From Gordionus sp. m RMFG-2023 (lineage: Eukaryota > Nematomorpha > Gordioida > Chordodea > Parachordodidae): DNA of 64,000 nucleotides. The translations under genes and the position numbers were made by a program. Every line of letters starts with the position of its first letter. Positions within the stretch are counted from its first letter, which is position 1. The DNA lies in NCBI RefSeq assembly GCF_954871325.1, contig NC_088776.1, positions 38,054,508 to 38,118,507 on the forward strand, read 5' to 3'. The notes beneath the pieces are model-generated. The model saw only the letters and a list, made by a program, of their open reading frames with translations, did not search any database and was not told the DNA's origin. This document shows, piece by piece, positions 36,890 to 48,760 of the stretch.

Positions 36890-38724
36890 TTGGGTTGGGT
36901 GGTAAATAAGTGAAAGGACGGAGTTTATTAAAATGTTTAAATGTTAGGAAATAAAATGAGTGACAGCAAAATATTTTTTCCCCTAAGCATATTTCCAACA
37001 AATTATTATTAATTTCCATTGTCGTATTAATTTTATTTGCATAATAAAATATATTAAGAAAAATATTCGTAGATATAGCATTTACCAGATCCCGGATGCC
37101 ATTTAATCGTTAATAAAAATCAAGGGGGAGGGTTCAACTATCGATGGGCCGGCATTTCAGGGATGAGGACAAGGGAACCATTTATCGCATAAATTTTAGT
37201 CGTCGTTCCATAGGCGTATCCAGGATTTTGCTAGGGGTGGAGAGTATAATTGGCGGGGTTTCCTCTATATATTTTATCAGAGTTTAGGTCCAATATTGTA
37301 GGTCTTTGGGTATATTATATTTTTTTAAAACTCTTCAAACCGTTTAGCATATAAAATCTTTTAGAATTATGTTAGTATCACATTATTTTAAATTTTATGT
37401 TTAAAACTTCTACATAAAGCAAAATGTAAATATACCTAAACCCCTTTATAAAATTCTAACATATATTCAGTATTTAATTTATTATAATTATAAACTATTT
37501 CATAAAATACTATTGATACTGTACAATTAAAATATTTTCAAGATCATCTTCTAACAAATTATTATTAGTAGCTGGCATCGACAAAGAATGAATATATCTA
37601 AAATGCTGACTGCCATTCACCAACCAAAATTAATTTAAAAACTTTCACGTCATGTAAAAGGTTCAAACCTGTTCATGGATCTTTTAGAGGGTTGATTCCG
37701 GTTCGAATAGCAAAGTTTTTTGTAATTCAAAATCAGTTCAGTAAAATAATAACGGTTTAACAGTTCGATATGGATCCCTGGCCACAAGTATTCAATTAAT
37801 TTTGCCATAATTAGGTTTGAGCTAAGAGCGAGAGCGGATGTGATATAGATTTAAATTAATATCTTGCTGAATTTGATATTCTTCACAGTTCTCTATCGAC
37901 AAACTCAAACTGATCGTTTAGAACTGTGAAACTATAACTATATAATTCATTTTATTTAAGCTTGGTATGAGTTAAGGATGAGGTGCACAGGCATGAGTTA
38001 TCAGTTTGATTTGGATTGACTGATATCACTGTATAGGCTTGGCTAGGGTTACTCAAAAGTATGAGATGTTCAGCGTATTCGTCATATCAAGATTTATTTT
38101 GAATTAGCTTACTTCCTATCTGAACAAATGCTTCCTCTAAGCATGCCCTAATGATAAGAGTTAGTAACGTGACAAACAATTTCTTTATATTATATCATTT
38201 TTTCTTAGTTTCAATTAAACTTAGTTTCAATTAAATTACTGTTAGAAATTAGATTTAAATATATTTTATTTATTGTTGATAAGTTCATAGTTTGAATTTA
38301 TTTTGATTATTCAAATAGTATAATATAATAAAACAGATATAAATTACAAAATTAATATGAGCAATTTATGATTTGTATATTGTTAAAAATAATAAATCTC
38401 TTTACAAAAAAAAATCTAAGTTTCATTTTATAAATTTTAGAAAATTCGGGATAAATATTTTTCATTATAATAAATGCATATCTTTTTCCCATCATTTAAA
38501 GATGAATAAAACATTCATTCATTTTTTTATCACAATATTATAAATTTAATATGGAAAATAATTTTAATAAATTTAAGATAATTTCAAAATGTATAATATA
38601 TTTTTTGATTCCGTTAGTATGATTTAAGTGTGTATCGTAGTGGATATATAAGGAAAAATTCTAACTAATCGTCATATTATATAACATTTTCGTTTTAGGG
38701 AAAAGGAGGTAAGGGGGGTGTTTT
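36890..38724. other. Gene-free stretch downstream of the ELK-like gene
   Basis: A hAT-like start (CATAGGCGTATCCAGG near 37210) and a G+C-rich patch near 37650-37780 suggest further element relics. The remainder should include the 3' untranslated region of the minus-strand ELK-like gene; I saw no polyadenylation signal close to its stop. Confidence 0.35.
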
Positions 38725-41700
38725 TCAACTGGGAGGAGGGGCGGTTTGGTAATACGGCGAATAAAAGAACGGTGATATTGGAAATTGAAAGGTTTCGCGC
38801 GAAAATTTTGCATTATTGTTGTAGGCGCTATTCAATTCGTGAATGCTCAAGGAAGAACTAATGTTCTCGTGTAAATGAGAGTTGCCGGAGAAAAGTGGAG
38901 GAGGAAAGAAAAAATGATGGGGGGTTATAAGTGGACTAAGGACGGAGGGGTTGTTATTACGAGGTGAATAGAAGGCGTTGAGCAATGAGTCCTCGTAGCT
39001 TTTCTTAAATCTCTTGTTATTGGGAGATGGGCTGTTTTCTTGTCGAAAGGTTTCTTGGGAATTTTGAAGGGGAGAAGAAAGAGGATGAGCGGATGAAACG
39101 GAAGGAATAGTGTGGATGGAGTTAGGCAGGGATTCGGGGGTGTTACTGTCATGGATAAATGAGGCATCATGATTTAAGTAGGAAGAAATAAGGTGGGGGC
39201 CGCTATTTTCGATTGAATTCGGGTTTTTGAATTTAAAACAATCGTTGTTGATATCTGGAAAATTTGTGAGATCATGTTCATTAGAATTGTTGCTTGTAGT
39301 AAGCTCTTTCGATATGGGCGATATAATTGAAGTGACTTTACTACTTAAGTCGCTATTGACCATTATATACGAATCATTGATGTTATTCTTATTCTCACTT
39401 TTATTATTATTATCGATTATGGGAAAGTGTAAAGGAGATCTTAAGGTTAGAACGGGGGTTTGCAAAGATGCAGCGGCTGATGATTTACTATGCGAATTAC
39501 CATTGTTGTTGGCCGAAAAGGGTGTATTTATGAGAAAATAGTTGTTAAAGGGAGTAATGGGAGGTATAAAATTATTGTAACCGAAAAAAGGACTGTAAGC
39601 TAAATGATTGTTCTGATGGTAATTGGGATTAGTGATTTGATTCTTTGACAAGGAGAGAGGGGCTGGTTTATGTTTGTTCTTAATTTTTAAGGCCACCGCT
39701 TTTTTAATCGTGTTGCTATAGTTTTGAGCGTTATTCGCGTGTGAAGTTGAATGATAAGAGGGAAGGACCTCAGCGACTGAAAGCTTTGTTTGGGAAAAAG
39801 TATTGGGCTCAGATTTACCCAGAATATTTAAATCCTGATTCGATTTTGGGGAAGAAGGGTCATCGTGAGCCTTATTTAGTAAATTGGCAGTCGAATTATC
39901 TTTATTGGCTGTGTTTAAAGTATCATTTTCGATAATTGAATCACAATCTACAAAATCATTATAATGTTGCTTATTACACGTATCATAATTAGTGGTAACT
40001 ATCGCGTTTTCCGCGGAGACATCACTACTATTTAGGCCGTGTTTCTTAATGCACTCAGTATCACGATTTAGGCTAGGTTTCATAACTGAATTGGATTCTT
40101 TATTATTAGCACCAAGGGAGTTTTTATTGCTTTCCGAAAAATCTTCCTTTTCGCATTTTTCATTAAACGAAATAGGAGGGAAATCGAAAAATGATTGTCT
40201 TTTATCGCTAGAGACCAAATTAGAAGAACCATAACTGTTATTATTGTAAGCTGGAAAATGAAAAGGAGAATTAAGCATAAGGGGTGAAAAAAGGGGGGAT
40301 GCTAAGTACATGTTAAGAGGCGTATGGGGGAAAGTATTTTGGTGTGGGTGTGGTGGCGGGGCTGACCCGTTAAAATAGTAATAATAGTGGTTGCTGTTTG
40401 TTATGTTATTCGTGTTGTGTACGTTATTAAAGTTTGTTGCGTTGTAGACACAATTATTTTTGTATTTAGCCATCGTGTCTTTCACTCCGTTACCATTTGA
40501 AGACGGGTTATAAGAATGGGCATAGGGTCCGTTATTCGTTGAAAGATTGTAATCGGATATGTTGTTGCTAGATTGGTGATAATGTTGAAGGTAGGATTGG
40601 TTGAATTGAAAGTTCTGTTTGGCGGCCGCAGCAAAGTAGTAAGGAGAGAGCGCGTTTTCGTAAAATTTATAATAATTGAAGTTAGCTGTTGTTTTATCAA
40701 AGCGAAAAGCTTGAGGTGATTCATTCGGGTCTCCTAAATTGCCGTGATTGGGGATGTTATTGTAGTGAAAACCATTTTGGGGTTGATGATTATTTTGATG
40801 AGTGTTGGAGGAATGAGAGTTGTAACTATTCATGATGGGGGTTATCGTAGTCTTTGCGATTTGTTGGGAAGGTTTTGTAGTGATAGTTTCATCGGTTTGA
40901 CATTCCATTTTAATAGATTGGTTATTAATGATTTGGCTTTTTGTTTCATCATCGTCGCGGAAATCGTAATAATCCAATATACCGCTCGCATTGATACCTT
41001 GTTGTATTACACGGTGAGAATGCCCGCTTTAAAATAAATAATCGTTATTTAATGAATTGCATATTAAAAAATGTTATATTCATTTCTTATATTTTTTTTC
41101 TTAAACAGACAGGTTTTCTTGTATATTGAATTGAAAATCATTTTACTGATTGTGTAAACTAAGTGTCCAGTAAAAAATTAATTAATTTTTTAAAAATTAA
41201 TAGAAAAGTCATAAAATAAAATAAAAATAAATCAAAAATTATTTATATAAAAAAAATTCTTTAATATCGGGAATTTTTTTAAAAAAACTATGATTACTTG
41301 ATCATATTTTGCCGTCCTTGTTTTTTAGACAAGATTCCAGATTTGAGGGGAGGCATTTGGTCATAACTAACTTGCGTGGCTAAATGAGATTGAAACACTT
41401 TGGACGAAATGACCATCATCTTCGTATCTGGTTGGCCATTAGGAGTAACGTGGCCACTGATTCCGTTGATATAATGGTGGGATATTTTTTTGAACTTCTT
41501 TTCGATACGCTTGTAGTTGCTGTTTATTTGGTTGTGGGCTGATTTAATTTTCACATGTTTTATGCCATTTTTAACGTTCGTATTGTGTTCCTTACCGTTG
41601 CGAACGCTTTCTGCCCCATTAACATCACCCGCGACCATAATATTGTTATCACTAGTGGAATCAGTTTTACAAATTAATTGCGTATCGTGGTTAGGTGTTG

Positions 41701-43012
41701 TATTCCGAGTATCATTGTTTAGATTAGAGCCGGAACGAAATTTTGCGTTAAAGGCGTTGAAGTAGTGATAATAATATTCCAGCGAATGATTGTAACCAAC
41801 TACCCCGTTATTATGATGGCTCATGATATTCTGGTGGGACTCCTTGAAGTTATTAAGCGCATGCGCAGAGGGAGGAGGTATGTTAACGAAACGATACACG
41901 TATTTTTTACCCAGAACTTTTTTTATAATGTGTTTGTCGTAGTAGTATCTCAAGGCGCGGGAAAGTTTGTCGTAATTCATGTTACGTTTATTCTTACGCA
42001 GACCCCAGAGTTTGGCGACCTCTTCTGAATTTATCAACTTGAATTCGCCTTTTTTTTAAAAAAATAAAAAATTCATTTTGATTCTATAATTGGAAACCTG
42101 GGTTCAATGAGACAAAAATTCCACCAGTTTCAGTCGGGTCCAAGTTGAAATTTATTTATAAAAAATGAATTCGGTCCCAACTTTGTTCGAAACTAATTTT
42201 TTCACAACCCGTACCAAACCCAAATAATAAACTTCTTATAAACATAGATCTTGTTTTTAAATAAAAGAATAAATATAAAATAAAAATATTTTTAGCAAGT
42301 AGTGTTTTACAAGTTATAGTGTTATTTTTTCATAAACATTATGTTGTTTTTTTAATTTATATTTTATTTCTAAATCTGAGGTGTAAATCCTAAGCTAAGA
42401 AAAATAATTTAAAGGATTTAAAGAAAAATTCTTTTGACGATACTTTGTAAATAAAAAATTATAACTTTCCAAAAATATAGCAATTACCTTGTGTTAAGAA
42501 TGTATGACATGATTCTAAACTCAAAATGTATAAAACGTAAAATGTATATTTCTGAAATAACAGTTGTATATCATTTAAAATTTGTGAATTAATTATTTTA
42601 AACTTTATATTACTTCAAACTTACAAAATAAGACATTAAAAAAATCTTACTTTACAGACCTGATAATGATATATTTTGAGGTTAAAATGATACTTTGCAA
42701 ATATAGGACAGAATAACCCTACAAATAATTTCACTCAATTAGCCAGATATTTAAAACGCTAAAATAGAGAAACATTTTTTTAAAAAACATAATATTTTTG
42801 AGACGGGAAAATGAAAATTCTAAAATAGGGATTTTATAAAACGGTTAAATTTTAAAAGCATTTTTAAAACAAAAAAAACAATATAAAATGTATAATTTCT
42901 TGGCTAAAAATATACCTTGCTTATCAGTCCAAGCGATGATTTCTACATATCTATTATCAAAAAGAAGTTCCAATAAAAATTGCCACAATGTGATTAATGG
43001 ATCCATCGCCAT
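38725..43012 (-). CDS. ELK/TCF-type ETS transcription factor, three exons, Asn-rich
   Basis: Predicted exons are 43012-42916, 42048-41298 and 41026-38725, all GT-AG and phase-matched, giving 1050 codons (1049 residues, stop TGA). Residues 7-87 are a winged-helix ETS domain: [43 protein letters not shown] and LRYYYDK, with the DNA-contacting R63 and R66. The N-terminal position and sequence match the ELK (ternary complex factor) group. Further on lie a basic-hydrophobic MAPK docking-like site ([12 protein letters not shown], near 39650-39690), [14 protein letters not shown] (near 39425-39475, like the ELK C-box) and FQFP at residues 1029-1032, the ERK docking motif. The rest is Asn/Ser-rich, and the protein is about twice ELK size. 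No SRF-binding B-box is clear. An in-frame stop precedes the start. Intron 1 holds a MITE-like patch at about 42100-42240. The join at 41298/41026 uses a weak donor (CAA, then GTAATC). Confidence 0.85.
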
Positions 43013-43450
43013 ATTAAGTCATCATGGAGGTTAACACTATAATACAAAAAGAAAAAAAAATTAATATAATTATATAAATTAAGTTTGAATTACAATATAT
43101 AAGAGATGAGCACCGATCCCTAAGCCAAGAACAATAACTGACCTTTTTAGCCATATACCAAATAACACCACCTGGTAACAATATAATAAATTTATTTAAT
43201 GTAAAAAAACTTTTTAATTTTTATAGGTTACGTATGTCCAAACTAGCTAAATTATTTATTTTACAAAATTTACTGGTAAATAACCCAAACTCTCTAATAG
43301 AATGAGTTTAAAAAAGCTTCATTCATCTAAAATTTGAAAACACGATAATCGGGGTTAGTAAACGGTTGTATCTTAATGCGTTAATCAAGTGTATCTGATT
43401 TTGCATTCTGGAAACATACTAATAGTTTTAATTCTTAATGCATATATCTA
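43013..43450. other. Upstream region of the ELK-like gene
   Basis: The promoter of the minus-strand ELK-like gene should lie here. I see no distinctive motif. Confidence 0.3.
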
Positions 43451-43665
43451 ATGTTGGAAAATCGTTCCATTTGAATCAATTTTTAAAAACGGCTACCTCA
43501 TCATTTTATCTAGAAAAATATTACGCAAGCCTGAAGATTTTGTTCATAGATGGTACCAGGTTTGAAAACTTGGCGAAATTTCGAGGCTTGGGCAATATTT
43601 TGTTGGCTGAAATATATAGTAAACAGCTTTTAAAAATCGACTCAAATGGAGAGATTTAGCATTAC
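43451..43665. mobile_element. MITE copy related to the one at 31406-31623
   Basis: It starts ATGTTGGAAAATCGTTCC and ends, in reverse, GTAATGCTAAATCTCTCC, flanked by TA. Interior text such as CGCAAGCCTGAAGATTTTG and CGAGGCTTGGGCAATATTTT matches the other copy. It is more diverged than that copy and happens to be open in one frame, which is not evidence of a gene. Confidence 0.7.
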
Positions 43666-44970
43666 TACATATTTACTCAACTTATATACTTTTTAATAGT
43701 ATAACATCTATAATTTAAATATATACTAACATAAGTCATTTAAATATATTATAAATATCAGTTAGTTTATAATCATGAATCAAATCACTTATTTATATAA
43801 TAAAATTAGTCCATTTACATAATAAGGAACAAATATATTATGAAATTTGAAATAAATTTTTTACAAATTAAGACGCCATTTTATCGGATCGGAAAATTTT
43901 ATAAAATTAGGATAACCGATATTTTAAAAAATATGAAATATAAAAAAGTATTGGAATATGGAATCCATTTTACATATTAAATCTTTAAACTGGAGACGTT
44001 TTTAAATTTTAAAAATCTGATTTGACCGGAAATGCATTCAAGCACGTATAGTTACACACTATGAATTTCAAGCAATTTTGCAATGATTTTTAAAATATTT
44101 GTAGATTTAATACACAAATGTTTAAGGCGAAAGTTGTCTGAAATTTATAAGGTAAGTGCACATGCTGAATATATTTCAGGTTAAATCAAACTTTAAAAAT
44201 CACCCCCGGTAAATAATTTAAAATCAAAAGATTCAGAATACCCCGGGCCTAAAATTTTCTTAAAACTAAATATTTTATATAGCGATTATTAGCTATAAAG
44301 ATAAATATATATCCTACAAAGCCGAAAATTTTTTTTTTGAAAAAATCCGAACCGGGATGTGCAGATGATACCTCTACAGGTCCTATGATAAAAATATTGA
44401 ATGATTAATATTTTTATAAAAGGTGTCGAGTGCATCGCTGATATTTTGGAATAATTAATCAGGTAATAAAATATATAATCAATCAGTCAATAAAAAAAAT
44501 GGTTTTCGCTCTTATGTATTGTTATAGCTTGTTTACAAGGGAAAATATTATAAATTATATACCAAAAAATGCTACCATTGAATTTAAATTGATTTCATTT
44601 AAAGTTTGAAAATCATTTGATATTTTATACCTGTTTAAGTTTATAATTATTGTATAGATCAAATTTGTTTTGAAACATTTTAGGTTCAAATTAGCTATAA
44701 AAATAATAATTTTGTTTTAGTATTTATTATAATCAACATGAGGTCAAATATATTTTTTGAACGTTTTAAATTTATTAATGTAAATAATTTTTACAAATGT
44801 AGCCAATTAAAAAACTATGAGCTATAAAGAGATCGCTGCATATCCTATAAGCTTATTCTGCTTAATTTTTTTATTTAGAATAGATAGGCAAAAAAGAGTA
44901 GATGGATTTATTAGCTTATTAATGATTAATTTTTCCTAATATTATATTTATTTTAACCTATTTATTATAA
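43666..44970. other. Gene-free A+T-rich stretch
   Basis: No exon, RNA gene or repeat structure was recognised. Confidence 0.4.
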
Positions 44971-45258
44971 GGGTTTCACATTCAGGTATAGGTCTGAATT
45001 TGCATTTTTTAAAACCCCAGAATTAATAAAATTTATGACTCTCTCAACAAAAAAAATTACAGGCCAAAGAACTTGTTCAAAAATATTTTACAGGAGGAAA
45101 AAAAAAACTCACCAAGGGTTTCACTTTCAGGTATAGGTCTGAATTTTGCATTTTTTAAAACCCCAGAATTAATAAAATTTATGACTCTCTCAACAAAAAA
45201 AATTACAGGCCAAAGAACTTGTTCAAAAATATTTTACAGGAGGAAAAAAAATACGCAC
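44971..45258 (+). repeat. 144-bp tandem duplication
   Basis: The segment starting GGGTTTCACATTCAGGTATA at 44971 is repeated from 45115 almost unchanged, through CAGGAGGAAAAAAAA. The period is 144 bp, and the very high identity indicates a recent event. A short frame across it has no recognisable product. Confidence 0.9.
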
Positions 45259-45599
45259 CGCCTGGTTTACTAAAATACGGGCCTGCTCAGGCTGACTATC
45301 CGCTTTACACCCCCTAGACCACTGACCCCCTAAATTATTTAATCCTCTACCTTATGAAAATTTTTCCAAATACATAAAATGATGACATTTCATACACTTA
45401 AATGTATATCAGTACAAATCAGCTGGTGACGCCATCTTAATTCTATTCAATTATTAAAATTTCATGAAAACCTTAATTTTTAAATCCTTTTATAATAAAA
45501 AAAATAATATGAGGAACCAAAATGGTGTGTCGACGCTTTCAAATACATTTCAATGAATGGACTGTCAGTCTAGGCAAGTATTATATGGCATCGCCCCCT

Positions 45600-48500
45600 A
45601 CCCCTCTTCCGACTTAGCAAAAAAATCAAGATTTTCGGCCGACCCCTTTCAATTTTGATAAAAAGTTGTAGTTATATATGTTTCCATTAGATTATAAACA
45701 AAATTTTAGCGCATTAGCAACAATATTAGCTGAGATAATCGGGGTTAAAGGTCCAAAAAACGCCTTTTTTTCCTTTTTACTGATGTTAAATAATTAGTTT
45801 TTAATTTAAAACTAAATATGATCAAATATTGAATATAATATCAATAGCTAAGTTAATAATTGATAATTATGGCGAAAACATCAAAAATAATTTTTTTTAA
45901 AATATGGGTCATCTTATGGTCAGTTGAAAACTTGAAATTAATATTTCGAAATGTATATGATCTCCGATTTTTAATTTTTTTAAGAAATATTATCCGTTTA
46001 CTATTTTTTTAATAATTTCTTTAACAATTAGCATGGCTGAATATTTACTTTAAAAAATATTGCGATTTTTATACTTTAAAAAATAGAGGGCGCTATATAT
46101 AATAGTTTTAATATGTTAAAATTCATTTTTTTTATTGATTAAAAATATTTTAATGTATAATATATCATAAAATTCGATTATATAACTTTGTAAACCTTAT
46201 TCCCCTGAGATATTCGCAGGATAAAAAATTTTAATAATTTTTTTAATATTTCAATGTAAATTAAAATAATTAAAAAATCGGACTAGCACACGAACAAAAA
46301 AGCAGGATTAAAGGGGTGCAGAAAAATTATTAAGGGAAAAATCGAAAATCACATTAGTTACCAGGCCTACCCCCAACCCCCTATCCACCCCCCCCCAAGA
46401 CTAAGTCATACCCATCAAGACCAAAAATGTTATGAAATTGTCATTATCTTACATTATTAAAATAACTAGAGATTTCAAAGATTTTGAAAAATTTTTTAAG
46501 CAACAAAAATAACAAAATTATAGTTCTGATGAAATAAGCCGACTCATGCCTGGAATAAAAGATTGTGTATCTGTTAAAGGCGAGAAAGAATCAGCAAAGA
46601 TTTATATTAAATAATCTTAAAGAAATATTCAAGATGTTTAAGGAAGAATACCCAAGTATATCAATTGGATTCTCTAAATTTGCCGAACTTAGACCAAAAA
46701 ACTGAATTTTAGTTCAGAATGTGAAATTAATGACAAATGTAATAGCTGAATTTACAGCAGGAGAAGATTACTATATAATTTCTTATAACAATCTTTTGGC
46801 GCAAATTATTTGTAATCTATCTCAGCCAAAATGTTATTTAACAAATTGTGATCAATGCCCTGGTATAGAATCTCTTATGGGCCAATTATACGAATTGTTT
46901 CAGAGAAATCGTATAGAATATGTCACGTTTAAACAATGGATCACGGTGGATAGAGCAAATCTTGAAACTATTATAAAGTCCATTGATGGTTTCATCGAAT
47001 ATCTATTATAAAAAGTTCAAATTTTACTGCGTCACTCGTTTATAGCTAAACACAAAGTTTATTTTTGAAGAATTCCAAAGAAAATTTAAAAGATGAGGAA
47101 TTTTTAACAATTCTAGATTATTCTGAGAATTATTCCTTCATTTTACAAGATGAAGTTCAGGGATTTCATTGGAACAATGTGCAGGCCACTATACATCCAT
47201 TTGTAGCATATTATAAATCTGGAGAAGAATTAAAAAATATAAATTTTGTTATTTTGTCCGAATCATTAAGCCATAATACTAGTGCAGTCCACCTTTATCA
47301 AAAAAAATTCATTAAATTCTTAACAGCCAAATTTAATTCTAAACTAGAAAAAATAATATATTTTTCGGATGAAGCCGCGTCTCAATACAAGAATCGCAAA
47401 AATTTTCTGAACATATGCCTTCATAAATACGATTTTAATATTCCTGCCGAATGGCATTTCTTTGTCACTGCTCACGGCAAAAATGCATGTGACGGTATCG
47501 GAGGAACTGTCAAAAGATTAGTTGCCAGAGCTAGTCTTCAAAGGCCAAATAAAAATCTCCCCCATTAGAATTATATAATTATGCTAAAGAAAATATTAAT
47601 ATTCAATTTGAATATGTATCCAATCAAGAATATATCGAAGAGGAATTAGCCCTTCGTAAAAGATTTAATTCTGCACTGCCCATATATGTGACCCAAAAAA
47701 TTGACGGGATTATTCCCATTGATCAAAATAAACTAAAAACCAAAATATATTCTAATTCCAAAAAATATAATATAAAACAAGTTTCGTTTTTAAATGAGAA
47801 AATTATATTTTAAAATATTAATGAATATATAACATGTGTATATGATAAATGGTGGTTAGGATATATAATCGATAAAATTGATACAAATGAAGAAGAAAAC
47901 GATTTTTACACCCTTGTGGACCTTCAGCCTCATTTAATTTCCTCTGAAAGATAATATTTTAGTGTTGCCTAAATCTCATATTCTCTCGCTGGTCAATCCT
48001 TCTACTCCCACCAGTCGAACATATATATTATCTCCTGAAGAATCTCACAAGCTAGCCAGGCTTTGTATTCCTTTAGATGAAGTAAGATTTAATTAATTTA
48101 TAAACTATCTTAATTAGGCAAAATTTGTGAAGATTTTAAAAATTTATGACCTGAATTACCAATAATATATATAATGCACATTGTAATCGATTTAGTATGA
48201 TATATATACATTAAAATATTTTTAATCAATAAAAAAAAAAAATTTAACATATTAAAACTATTATATATAGCGCCATCTATTTTTTAAAGTATAATAATCG
48301 CAATATTTTTTTAAATAAATACCCAGCCATACTAATTGTCGAATAAATTATTAAAAAAATAGTAAACGGATGATAATTCTTAAAAAAATTAAAAATCGGA
48401 GATCATATAAATTTCGAAATATTAATTTCAAGTTTTCAAGTGACCATAAGATGACCCATATTTTATCAAAAATTAATTTTGATGTTTTCGCCATAATCAT

Positions 48501-48760
48501 CAATTATTAACTTGGCTATTGATATTAGATTCAATATTTGATCATATTTAGTTTTAAATAAAAAACTAATTATTTAACATCAGTAAAAAGCAAAAAAGAC
48601 GTTTTTTGGACCTTTAACCCCGAATATCTCCGCTAATATATTTTCTAATGCGCTAAAATTTTGTTTATAATCTAATGGGAACATATATAACCAGCCTACG
48701 AATTTTTATCGAAATCGAAAGGGCCGCCCTCCCCCTCCCACAAAAATTAATTTTTATCTA
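45600..48760 (+). mobile_element. DNA transposon with long inverted arms, family unknown
   Basis: Arms of about 550 bp at about 45635-46182 and 48184-48735 are inverted copies. Text such as CGGGGTTAAAGGTCCAAAAA and TAGATTATAAACAAAATTTT occurs in both, inverted. Between them lies a broken transposase-like gene. The outer ends and the target duplication could not be fixed, so the limits are approximate. A further partial arm lies at about 50745-51060. Confidence 0.72.
46550..47955 (+). pseudogene. Transposase-like pseudogene of an invertebrate multicopy family
   Basis: Several frames along the plus strand carry one degraded protein: IGFSKFAELRPK near 46670; a 96-residue piece at 46721-47011; then 47065-47568 with DYSENYSFILQDEVQGFHWN, ATIHPFVAYYKSGEE, YFSDEAASQYKNRKN and HFFVTAHGKNACDGIGGTVK; and a tail to about 47955. 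These phrases recall a protein family repeated many times in invertebrate genomes; the acidic positions look like a DDE-type nuclease, but that is inference. Stops and frameshifts between the pieces show it is dead. I do not know the superfamily name. Confidence 0.65.

Noticed and set aside
36780-37019. 79-residue minus-strand frame rich in Arg and Pro
   Set aside because: It is the translation of the GAACCCGGG-type end of a MITE.
40482-40724. Second minus-strand frame inside the long ELK exon
   Set aside because: Off-frame shadow of the Asn-rich coding sequence.
39227-42028. Plus-strand open frames opposite the ELK-like gene
   Set aside because: They are antisense shadows of the ETS and Asn-rich exons, with no recognisable domain and no splice support.
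43438-43659. 73-residue plus-strand frame
   Set aside because: It coincides with a MITE whose other copy (31406-31623) is not open in that frame.
45073-45273. 66-residue plus-strand frame
   Set aside because: It exists because a 144-bp non-coding segment is tandemly duplicated; no domain is visible.
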